From contig JAFEBC010000471.1 of the NCBI GenBank assembly GCA_018266095.1, positions 1 to 8,228 of the forward strand: a DNA stretch of 8,228 bases. The letters run 5' to 3'. The stretch's first letter is position 1. Every line of letters begins with the position of its first letter. The stretch comes from Deltaproteobacteria bacterium (GTDB lineage: Bacteria > Myxococcota > Myxococcia > Myxococcales > 40CM-4-68-19). Positions 1 through 5,548 of the stretch are shown one piece after another. A model generated the notes under the pieces. It ran no database searches and had not been told where the DNA came from. It worked only from the letters and a program-made list of their open reading frames with translations. Position numbers and translations under genes: made by a program.

Positions 1-1
1 C

Positions 2-283
2 GGCTCCGGTGGCGGCGACGGCGGCGGCGGCACTGGCCCGGGCAGCACGGCCAGCGGCGGCGGCACGGGCGGCGGCGCGACCTCGGTCGGCGTCGGCGGC
101 GGCGCGGGTCAGCAGGCGAGCGACGGCGGACCTTCGATGGCCGCGGTCGGCGGCATCGCGGCTGGCGTGACGGCGGTCGCGGGCGCTGGTGTCGGCGTGG
201 CCAAGGTCGTGGGCGACGGCGCGGACGGCGTGAAGCAGGCCGGCGGCGACGGCGCGGCGGACGGCTCGGACATTCAGGAGTAG
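2..283 (+). CDS. C-terminal end of a glycine-rich protein, 5' partial
   Basis: An open frame runs from the left edge to a TAG stop at 281-283 and gives the last 93 residues of a protein that starts outside the window. I do not recognise it. The first ~45 residues are almost entirely Gly, Ser, Thr, Ala and Asp with runs of 3-4 glycines, which looks like a disordered linker. Residues ~46-70 form an Ala/Gly/Val stretch (MAAVGGIAAGVTAVAG and on) hydrophobic enough to be a weak membrane or glycine-zipper segment. The tail is again Gly/Asp/Ala-rich and ends in SDIQE. Third codon positions are nearly all G or C, as in the neighbouring genes, so the frame is probably real. A GGC-rich repeat can keep a frame open by chance, which limits confidence. 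No function can be assigned. Confidence 0.6.
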   Translation, partial: GSGGGDGGGGTGPGSTASGGGTGGGATSVGVGGGAGQQASDGGPSMAAVGGIAAGVTAVAGAGVGVAKVVGDGADGVKQAGGDGAADGSDIQE

Positions 284-325
284 CGGAGAGGTTCCGAGCT
301 GCCGGCGTCCAGCCCCAGCTCGCAC

Positions 326-397
326 CGCTCTATGATCCGGTTTCTCTTCGAGAAATCTCCACCAAGGGTGAGCTGTCGCTCCCCCTGGACCCCCAAC
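326..397 (+). repeat. Two-hairpin intergenic repeat, copy A
   Basis: This ~72-nt element recurs at 4099-4171 in the same orientation, roughly 85 percent identical by hand alignment with three single-base indels. Its first half folds into an 8-bp stem, GGTTTCTC (339-346) with GAGAAATC (350-357), loop TTC, with one G-T wobble. Its second half can pair GAGC (370-373) with GCTC (378-381), flanked by GGG (366-368) and CCC (383-385) across a T/C mismatch. The core starts about 50 nt after the preceding stop codon and ends about 85 nt before the next start. No T-tract follows, so it is not a standard terminator. A separate small hairpin, CTCAC (403-407) with GTGAG (414-418), lies just downstream and is not part of copy B. 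It is probably a dispersed REP-like or cis-RNA element; two copies cannot say which. Confidence 0.7.
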
Positions 398-454
398 AAA
401 CCCTCACCAGAGTGTGAGAAGTTGGTCGTGCTGTGTGGCGCGCCGATTCGCGCG

Positions 455-481
455 GGGGCCGCGATCGAGTAGAAGGGCCCC
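455..481 (+). promoter_or_regulatory. Ribosome binding site partly held in a hairpin
   Basis: AGAAGGG at 471-477 is the only plausible ribosome binding site for the radical SAM gene and lies 4 nt before its GTG start. GGGGCC (455-460) is perfectly complementary to GGCCCC (476-481), so a 6-bp GC stem would trap the end of the Shine-Dalgarno sequence and stop directly against the start codon. Such a fold could hold down or tune translation. The region is very GC-rich, so a chance match is possible. Confidence 0.35.
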
Positions 482-3085
482 GTGAGCCTCTCTCTGCCCC
501 TCGCTGCGCAGTCCGCACGTCCCGCGCCTTCGCGGCTCGACAGCCTCATCCTCCAGGCGCAGAAGCCGTCGCGCTATGCGGGCGGCGAGCTCAACGCCAT
601 CCGCAAGGACTGGTCGCAGGTCGACCTGAAGTGGGCGCTCGCGTTCCCCGACACGTACGAAGTCGGCATGAGCAATGTCGGCTTCCGGCTGCTCTATCAC
701 GCGCTCAACGACCGGCCCGACGCGCTCTGCGAGCGGCTCTTCATGCCCTGGAGCGACCTCGAGGCGGCACTCAAGCGCGAGCAGTTGCCGCTCTTCTCCA
801 TCGAGAGCCGGGCGCCGCTGTCCGCGTTCGACATCGTGGGGTTCACGCTGCAGTTCGAGCTCTGCTACACGACCGTGCTGGCCATGCTGGACCTCGGCGG
901 CGTGCCCTTGCTCACCAAGGATCGCCGCCGCGACGACCCGCTCATCCTCGGCGGCGGGCCCTGCGCGTACAACCCGGAGCCGGTGGCGGATTTCTTCGAC
1001 TGCTTCGTCGTGGGCGAGGGCGAAGAGGTCATCCACGAGATCAGCTCGGCTGTGCGCGGCTGGAAGTCGGGCCGCGGCTCGCGCGAGGAGCTGCTCTGGC
1101 AGTTGGCCGAAATCCCGGGCGTGTACGTGCCGTCGCTCTTCGAGATCCGCTATGGGCCCGACAAGACCATCTCGGCCATCGTGCCCAAGAAGCCGGGCTA
1201 CGAGACCGTGGTGCGCCGCGTGGTGCCCGACCTGAACCTCGTGCCGCAGGCCGAGAAGCCGATCGTGCCCTTCATGCAGACGGTGCACGACCGCCTGCCG
1301 CTCGAGATCCAGCGCGGGTGCACGCGCGGCTGCCGCTTCTGCCAGGTCGGCATGATCACGCGGCCCACGCGCCAGCGCGATCCGAACCAGGTGCGCGAGA
1401 TCGCCAAGCGCGGGCTCGCGTCGACGGGCTACGAGGAGGTCGGCTTCCTTTCACTCAGCGCCGGCGACTACTCGTGCATCAACGGCGTCCTCGAGGACTT
1501 CTTCGAGGAGTTCGGCCCCGAGAACGTGGGCATCTCGCTCCCGAGCCTGCGCACGGAGACCATGACGCCGCGGCTCGCAGAGCAGATCGGCCGCGTGCGC
1601 AAGAGCGGGTTCACCGTCGCGCCCGAGGCCGCCACCGAGCGCATGCGGCGCGTGATCAACAAGGGCAACGCCGAGAAGGACCTGCTGCACGCCGTCGACA
1701 CCATCTTCGAGGCCGGCTGGGACGTGGTGAAGTTCTACTTCATGATCGGCCTGCCCACGGAGCGCGACGAGGACGTGCGCGCGATCGTGAACCTCTGCGC
1801 GGAGGCGCTGCGGCGCGGGCGAAAGAAGAACCAGCGCGCCAGCATCAACGTGGGCGTGTCCACGTTCTGCCCCAAGCCGTTCACGCCCTTCCAGTGGGAC
1901 GCGATGATCCCGCTCGAGGAGACGAACCGGAAGCACGGCATCTTGAAGGACGAGGTGCGCAAGCTCGGCCGCAGCTTCAAGGACCTGCACGTGAAGCCGC
2001 ACGACGCGCGCCAGGGTGCGCTCGAGGGCGCGCTGGCCCTGGGCGATAGGCGGCTCGCGACGGCCGTGCTGCACGCGTACAAGGCCGGCCAGCGGCTCGA
2101 CGGCTGGACGGAGAACTTCCAGCTCGACGTGTGGCAGGAGGCGTTCCGCGCGTGCGAGCGCGAGCACGGCGTGGGCCTCGCGTTCTTCGCGCACCGCGAG
2201 AAGGGGCAGCACGAGATCCTGCCCTTCGACCACATCGACTGCGAAGTGCAGAAACCGTATCTCTGGGACGAGCGCATGGAGTCGCTCAAGGAAGGCGCGA
2301 CCGACGACTGCGCCTACGGCAACGAGCACTGCACCGCGTGCGGCGCCTGCGACTACGAGGTCGTGGACACCATCGTCTTCAAGTCCGCGGACTACGCGCC
2401 TCAAGCGCCGCGGCCCAAGGTCGAGCTGCCCAAGGAGCGCACCACGCTGCGCATCCGCTACGCCAAGGACGGCGCGGCCATCGCGCTCTCGCACCTCGAG
2501 ACGATGACGGCCATCCTGCGCGCGTTCCGGCGGGCCAAGCTGCAGATCCCGCACACGCAGGGGTTCAATCCCAAGCCGAAGGTGGGCTTCGGGCCGGCGT
2601 GTCCCGTGGGCACCGAGAGCGAGGCCGAGTACCTGGACCTGGAGCTCTTCGGCACGCCCGATCCCGCGCACGTGGCGCGGCACATCAGCGCCGAGCTGCC
2701 GCTGGGGTTCCGGCTGCTCGCGTGCGAGCCGGTGCCGGCGAGCGCGCCGAGCGTGAGCGCGTCCATCCGTGGCCTGCGGCTGCGGCTGGAGCTGCCCGAG
2801 GGCGCGCCGTCGCTCGCGGGGCCCTTGGAGACGCTGGCGCAGACCCCGCGCGCGCTGGTGATGCGCGAGCGCGAGGGCAAGGCGCCCACGCCCATCGATT
2901 TGAAGACCGCCGTGTCCGAGCTCGTGCTCGAGGGCGAGCGGACGCTGCGCTTCCTCCTGCGCACCGGCGAGGGCGAGGCCACGGCGCGTCCGGCCGAGCT
3001 CATCACGCACCTGGTGGGCGCGGAGTGGGCCGCCCCGGGTGTCACGCGCATCGTGCGCGAGGGCGTGGTGTTCGCGCAGGCCTGA
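482..3085 (+). CDS. Fused radical SAM protein (TIGR03960) with C-terminal DUF2344/TIGR03936 domain
   Basis: This 867-residue protein matches the architecture in which a radical SAM module (TIGR03960) precedes a TIGR03936/DUF2344 region. Residues ~45-235 resemble the N-terminal B12-binding-like region of the family (FPDTYEVGMSNVGFRLLYH, GGGPCAYNPEPVADFFD, VVGEGEE). The radical SAM core follows, with the CxxxCxxC cluster at C280, C284 and C287, which binds the 4Fe-4S used to cleave SAM. A second cysteine group, C610, C617, C620 and C623, lies just before the DUF2344 domain (~655-867) and may hold another metal site. The reaction and substrate are unknown; no N-terminal DxHxxG cobalamin motif is visible, so B12 use is doubtful. 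The start is GTG 482, chosen for AGAAGGG 4 nt upstream and lack of a good alternative. In many bacteria this gene sits next to an RNase E/G gene, suggesting an RNA- or ribosome-related role; here three genes separate them. It appears soluble. Confidence 0.92.
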   Translation: MSLSLPLAAQSARPAPSRLDSLILQAQKPSRYAGGELNAIRKDWSQVDLKWALAFPDTYEVGMSNVGFRLLYHALNDRPDALCERLFMPWSDLEAALKREQLPLFSIESRAPLSAFDIVGFTLQFELCYTTVLAMLDLGGVPLLTKDRRRDDPLILGGGPCAYNPEPVADFFDCFVVGEGEEVIHEISSAVRGWKSGRGSREELLWQLAEIPGVYVPSLFEIRYGPDKTISAIVPKKPGYETVVRRVVPDLNLVPQAEKPIVPFMQTVHDRLPLEIQRGCTRGCRFCQVGMITRPTRQRDPNQVREIAKRGLASTGYEEVGFLSLSAGDYSCINGVLEDFFEEFGPENVGISLPSLRTETMTPRLAEQIGRVRKSGFTVAPEAATERMRRVINKGNAEKDLLHAVDTIFEAGWDVVKFYFMIGLPTERDEDVRAIVNLCAEALRRGRKKNQRASINVGVSTFCPKPFTPFQWDAMIPLEETNRKHGILKDEVRKLGRSFKDLHVKPHDARQGALEGALALGDRRLATAVLHAYKAGQRLDGWTENFQLDVWQEAFRACEREHGVGLAFFAHREKGQHEILPFDHIDCEVQKPYLWDERMESLKEGATDDCAYGNEHCTACGACDYEVVDTIVFKSADYAPQAPRPKVELPKERTTLRIRYAKDGAAIALSHLETMTAILRAFRRAKLQIPHTQGFNPKPKVGFGPACPVGTESEAEYLDLELFGTPDPAHVARHISAELPLGFRLLACEPVPASAPSVSASIRGLRLRLELPEGAPSLAGPLETLAQTPRALVMREREGKAPTPIDLKTAVSELVLEGERTLRFLLRTGEGEATARPAELITHLVGAEWAAPGVTRIVREGVVFAQA

Positions 3086-3094
3086 GGGCGCGCG

Positions 3095-3156
3095 GGTTCG
3101 AAACCATCGGAATCCCCTCGGATTCGGCTGTCCGTCAGCCCCTCTCGGTCTGGGGC
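3095..3156 (+). terminator. Cluster of small hairpins after the radical SAM gene, weak terminator candidate
   Basis: Three short stems follow the stop codon at 3085: GGTT/AACC (3095-3098 with 3102-3105), a perfect GAATCC/GGATTC stem (3110-3115 with 3120-3125, loop CCTC) and GCCCC/GGGGC (3138-3142 with 3152-3156). None is followed by a T-run. They could end or slow transcription before the AT-rich promoter-like block at 3172, but each is short enough to arise by chance. Confidence 0.3.
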
Positions 3157-3171
3157 GCCGCTTCGACTTGC

Positions 3172-3195
3172 GCATATAACAATATCGCTATATGC
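3172..3195 (+). promoter_or_regulatory. AT-rich 24-bp imperfect palindrome, likely operator/promoter of the CPBP-SdpR-SdpI cassette
   Basis: GCATATA (3172-3178) is exactly repeated in inverse as TATATGC (3189-3195) around a 10-nt centre. Taken as two 12-nt half-sites, 10 of 12 positions are symmetric. It is a striking AT island in very GC-rich DNA. It contains -10-like hexamers (TATAAC at 3175-3180, TATATG at 3189-3194) with TTGCGC at 3168-3173 as a possible -35. The first ATG of the CPBP gene (3192) lies inside it. AT-rich palindromes of this size are typical operators of ArsR-family repressors, and an SdpR-type repressor is encoded 1 kb downstream, so it is the natural candidate ligand. That link is inference. 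Confidence 0.55.
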
Positions 3196-4064
3196 TGTTT
3201 CGCATCATGAACCCAGCGTCCACCGCGCTTCCCACTGCTCCCGTGCCGCCCGCGTCTGCCGGAGCCTCAGCGCCCCCGTCCAGCACCTCCGCGCCCGTGT
3301 CGCGCTGGCGCCTCTTCTGGGCCCTCCTCGGCCTCGCGGCGTTCGGCTTCGCCGCGGCCACGCCCTACTTCGCCCAGTTCATCCGCGCGCTCGCGCTCAA
3401 GAGCGGCAAGGCGCTCCCGCCGCTACCCATCGTGCTCGCCGGCCAGGGCTTCCAGGTGCTGCTCGGCTGCGCGCTGATGATCTGGGCCGGCCTCGCCTGC
3501 CGGCCGCGCACGGGGCTCTCGGCGCCCTTGCTCGAGCAGCTCGTGGGCGAGCGCACCGACGCGCCCCGGCTCACCTCGCTCCTCCCGCGCGCGCTCCTCT
3601 GGGGCACCCTCGGCTCCTTCATCGTCCTCGGCCTGCACCTCGCCTTGGGCGCGCACCTGCCCGACGCGATGCGCCTGCGCACCCCTGACTTCGGCGACCA
3701 GTCGCGGCCCCTCGCCATCCTCATCGGCGCCTCCAGCCTGTTCTACGGCGGCATCGTCGAGGAGCTGCTCATGCGCTGGGGCCTCCTCGCGCTGCTCATG
3801 ACGCTCGCGCTCAAGCTGGGCGCGGCCCGGGGAACCTCGTTCTGGATCGCCAACGCGCTCACCGCGCTGGTCTTCGGCGCCGGACACCTGCCGACCGCGC
3901 TCCAGCTCGGCAGCGGACCCGTCGTCATCGGCTACGTCATCGTCGCCAACGCCTGCGTCGGGTTCATCTGCGGCGCGCTGTTCAGGAAGCGCGGCCTGGA
4001 GCAGGCGATGCTCGCGCACGGCTGGGCCGACGTGTGCCTGCACGCGGTACCCATGTTGCTGTGA
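3192..4064 (+). CDS. CPBP (Abi/CAAX-like) family intramembrane metalloprotease
   Basis: This is a polytopic membrane protein of 290 residues from ATG 3192, or 285 from ATG 3207. The second start may be the real one because 3192 lies within the palindrome; neither has a clear ribosome binding site, so a leaderless transcript is possible. After a Pro/Ala/Ser-rich N-terminus (~8-37) come several hydrophobic segments (about 41-57, 78-102, 131-152, 172-187, 196-208, 217-233 and 243-264). The family's metal-site motifs are present: EELLMR (E190, E191, R195), FGAGH (F228, H232) and AHGWAD (H276, D280). Members cleave within or near the membrane; some process prenylated proteins and others give self-immunity to bacteriocins. 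The SdpR/SdpI neighbours favour an immunity or toxin-processing role, as inference. The substrate is unknown. The motifs look intact, so it is probably active. Confidence 0.85.
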   Translation: MLFRIMNPASTALPTAPVPPASAGASAPPSSTSAPVSRWRLFWALLGLAAFGFAAATPYFAQFIRALALKSGKALPPLPIVLAGQGFQVLLGCALMIWAGLACRPRTGLSAPLLEQLVGERTDAPRLTSLLPRALLWGTLGSFIVLGLHLALGAHLPDAMRLRTPDFGDQSRPLAILIGASSLFYGGIVEELLMRWGLLALLMTLALKLGAARGTSFWIANALTALVFGAGHLPTALQLGSGPVVIGYVIVANACVGFICGALFRKRGLEQAMLAHGWADVCLHAVPMLL

Positions 4065-4098
4065 CTCCAGAACTGCCGATGGCTAGCCAACCATGTGA

Positions 4099-4171
4099 CG
4101 CTCCACGATCCGGTTTCCCTCCGGGAAACCTCCACAAGGGGTGAGACTGCCGCTCCCCCTGGCCCCCCAAC
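4099..4171 (+). repeat. Two-hairpin intergenic repeat, copy B
   Basis: This is the second copy of the element at 326-397, in the same orientation. Its core begins about 43 nt after the CPBP stop codon and it ends about 43 nt before the SdpR start. The first hairpin is perfect: GGTTTCCC (4112-4119), loop TCC, GGGAAACC (4123-4130). Relative to copy A, one T-A pair has become C-G by changes on both sides and a G-T wobble has become G-C, so pairing is kept while sequence drifts. The second half keeps GGGG/CCCC and GAG/CTC pairing. A perfect 10-bp palindrome, TGGCTAGCCA (4080-4089), lies just upstream and is not part of the repeat. Sitting between the protease and the repressor gene, it could affect how much message reads through to sdpRI. 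Confidence 0.7.
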
Positions 4172-4213
4172 CAGCAACAGCGCCCGCAAAGCAGTCTTTG
4201 GTTCGAGACCACC

Positions 4214-4492
4214 ATGGCCGACAGCGCCTTCAAAGCCCTCGCCGACCCCACGCGCCGCGAGATCCTGCGCCTGCTCGCGCAGCACGATGAGCTCTCCGCG
4301 GGCGCGCTCGGCGACGCGTTCGACATCTCGCAGCCCGCCGTCTCGCGGCACCTGGCCGTCCTGCGCGCCGCGGGCCTCGTGTCCACGCGCCGCGATGGTC
4401 AGAATGTGATGTACGCGCTCGACACCACGGTGGTGCAGGACGTGATGCGCGTCCTCCTCGACCTGGGCGCGAAGAAGGGAGCCCGCAAGTGA
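4214..4492 (+). CDS. sdpR: SdpR-type ArsR-family transcriptional repressor
   Basis: This 92-residue winged-helix protein is the usual size for the family. It opens with the ArsR-family signature FKALADPTRREILRLL (6-21). The helix-turn-helix is LSAGALGDAFDISQPAVSRH (27-46), with the recognition helix continuing through LAVLRAAGLV, then a short wing (TRRDGQNVMYAL, 58-69). The C-terminal TTVVQDVMRVLLDLG is characteristic of SdpR rather than metal-sensing members. It has no cysteine, which argues against metal sensing. In Bacillus subtilis SdpR represses sdpRI and is held at the membrane by SdpI when toxin is present. The gene is coupled to the next one: its TGA shares a GTGA tetranucleotide with the sdpI start. 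ATG 4214 is favoured by family length, though no strong ribosome binding site precedes it. The palindrome at 3172-3195 is its most likely target here. Confidence 0.9.
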   Translation: MADSAFKALADPTRREILRLLAQHDELSAGALGDAFDISQPAVSRHLAVLRAAGLVSTRRDGQNVMYALDTTVVQDVMRVLLDLGAKKGARK

Positions 4493-5175
4493 ACAAGCAC
4501 CTCGTGGTCCTCGGCGCACTGCTGCTCGACGTGGTGACCGCCGTCATCCTCTGGCCGCAGCTCCCCGAGTCCGTGCCCGTGCACTGGGACCTCTCGGGCG
4601 CCCCCAACCGCTACGGCTCGCGCTGGGAGCTCGTCCTGGTGGCGCCGGGCGTCACCCTGCTCCTCTGGGCGCTGGTGTCGTTCCTCTCGCGCATCGACCC
4701 CAAGGTCCGCGCGCAGCAGAGCGCGGTCGCGACCCCGGGCGACGAGGCTGGCTCCGATGGCATGGGCGGCGGCGCGGGCACGGTGGTGCTGCTCATCGTC
4801 ATCGGCTTCCTCTCGCTCATCCACGTGTCGGCGATGCTCCTCGCGAGCGGCGTCCCGCTCACCGGGCACACGCTGATGGGCCTCTCGCTCGCCGCGCTCC
4901 AGCTCGCGCTGGGCAACTACTTCCCGCGCGTGCGCCCGAACTACTTCATCGGCGTCCGCACCCCGTGGACGCTGGCCAACGACGCGGTCTGGCGCCGCAC
5001 GCACCGCCTGGCCGGGAGGTCCTTCGTGCTCAGCGGGATCGTGCTCGCCCTCTCAACCACCCTCCTGCCGAGCCCGGTGGGCTATGCGCTCATGATCGGC
5101 TCGGTCCTGGCCGCGGCCGGCGTCCCCGCGATCTACTCGTACCTGGATTGGAAGCGTGAGACGAGCGGCCAGTGA
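4489..5175 (+). CDS. sdpI: SdpI-type membrane immunity/signalling protein
   Basis: This is a 228-residue protein with about six hydrophobic segments (around 5-22, 48-67, 98-119, 124-143, 177-194 and 198-217). The N-terminal half carries the DUF1648 signature (LPESVPVHWDLSGAPNRYGS, 25-44). The C-terminal half carries the SdpI-family signature GNYFPRVRPNYFIGVRTPWT (142-161) followed by NDAVWRRTHRLAGR. In B. subtilis SdpI gives immunity to the SdpC toxin and also recruits SdpR to relieve repression. The start is GTG 4489, overlapping the sdpR stop by 4 nt, which implies translational coupling. A Gly-rich loop (~84-97) separates the second and third segments. No SdpA, SdpB or SdpC gene is visible nearby, so it may defend against toxin from other cells or act in another signalling role. 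The family is well supported; the toxin-immunity role is inferred. Confidence 0.88.
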   Translation: MNKHLVVLGALLLDVVTAVILWPQLPESVPVHWDLSGAPNRYGSRWELVLVAPGVTLLLWALVSFLSRIDPKVRAQQSAVATPGDEAGSDGMGGGAGTVVLLIVIGFLSLIHVSAMLLASGVPLTGHTLMGLSLAALQLALGNYFPRVRPNYFIGVRTPWTLANDAVWRRTHRLAGRSFVLSGIVLALSTTLLPSPVGYALMIGSVLAAAGVPAIYSYLDWKRETSGQ

Positions 5176-5213
5176 TGCACGCCGGCGGCAGCAGGAATCT
5201 CAGACGCTTTTTC

Positions 5214-5269
5214 GCGCAAGGCACTGTAATCACTACACATCCTCCCATCCTCCCGCTCATTCCTTGCGC
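5214..5269 (+). other. Long-range stem with C-rich tandem-repeat loop
   Basis: GCGCAAGG (5214-5221) is the exact reverse complement of CCTTGCGC (5262-5269). The 40-nt interval is unusually low in G and contains a perfect tandem repeat of ATCCTCCC (5239-5246 and 5247-5254). A folded RNA would present CCUCC-type sequence, which is complementary to ribosome binding sites, in an open loop. It may be a small RNA or a leader element, or it may be a chance structure. Confidence 0.3.
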
Positions 5270-5293
5270 CCGCGTCACACGCCCTGATATCTT
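5264..5293 (+). promoter_or_regulatory. Possible sigma-70-type promoter for the RNase E/G gene
   Basis: TTGCGC (5264-5269) and TATCTT (5288-5293) are separated by 18 nt and lie in the less GC-rich part of the gap. If used, transcription would start near 5300 and leave a leader of about 250 nt. Both hexamers depart from consensus, and the -35 overlaps the stem described at 5214-5269. Confidence 0.25.
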
Positions 5294-5310
5294 CTGATCG
5301 CCGCGACGAC

Positions 5311-5397
5311 CTGCGCACGGGCGCAGGGACTTTTCGGATTCGCGGATGAGGAATAGGCCTTGGGCGCCGCTTGGTTGCGGACCGTGCGCACTGCGCC
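5311..5397 (+). promoter_or_regulatory. Hairpin with a mutually exclusive alternative pairing in the RNase leader
   Basis: GCGCAG (5321-5326) pairs perfectly with CTGCGC (5311-5316) across an ACGG loop. The same strand, extended to GGCGCAG (5320-5326), also pairs perfectly with CTGCGCC (5391-5397). The two folds exclude each other, the arrangement expected of a switch or attenuator. GC-rich words recur by chance in such DNA, so this is tentative. Confidence 0.3.
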
Positions 5398-5534
5398 GGG
5401 ACCAGCCGGCGGCGAGAAGACATGACTGACATGCCCGGTCCACTTCCTCTCAACACTTTCATGAACCGTGGGCGCTCAGGCGCCTGGACGGACGCGCGCG
5501 CTGCTCGCATCGCCAGCACTGGCGCGCGCCCGGC

Positions 5535-5540
5535 AAAGGA
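5535..5540 (+). promoter_or_regulatory. Ribosome binding site that fixes the RNase E/G start
   Basis: AAAGGA lies 8 nt before ATG 5549. It supports that start over the in-frame GTG at 5468, which would add 27 residues unlike the family N-terminus. Confidence 0.75.
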
Positions 5541-5548
5541 CATTTTCG

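Larger units (their letters stand above)
5176..5548 (+). other. Gene-free 373-nt leader before the RNase E/G gene
   Basis: No convincing gene is seen. The stretch holds a long-range 8-bp stem with a C-rich loop (5214-5269), a possible promoter (5264-5293), a hairpin with an alternative partner (5311-5397), an 8-bp palindrome GTGCGCAC (5384-5391) and a hairpin near the start codon: GGCGC (5471-5475) with GCGCC (5480-5484), enclosed by CCGT (5466-5469) and ACGG (5488-5491). Escherichia coli rne has a structured leader of similar length through which RNase E represses its own synthesis; an analogous role here is inference from length and fold potential only. Confidence 0.45.

Noticed and set aside
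326..397. Repeat as a CRISPR array or a pair of insertion-sequence ends
   Set aside because: Only two copies 3.8 kb apart, in direct orientation, with no spacers, no transposase and no visible target-site duplication.
274..549. Minus-strand small frames over repeat copy A
   Set aside because: They translate the repeat (a similar VEISRRETGS string appears at copy B) and have no independent support.
433..2049. Long + strand frame overlapping the radical SAM gene
   Set aside because: Arg/Ala/His-rich shifted-frame product; the 482-3085 frame carries all family motifs.
1451..3175. Long antisense frame opposite the radical SAM gene
   Set aside because: Low-complexity Arg/Ala/Leu/His product with no family features. 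It is a by-product of the GC-rich third positions of the sense gene.
5384..5391. GTGCGCAC palindrome as an operator
   Set aside because: Perfect GC-rich 8-bp palindromes are common by chance in this composition and nothing else marks it as a binding site.
5468..5548. GTG 5468 as the RNase start
   Set aside because: The 27 extra residues do not resemble the family, whereas ATG 5549 has a good ribosome binding site and begins with the canonical MSNILVINA.
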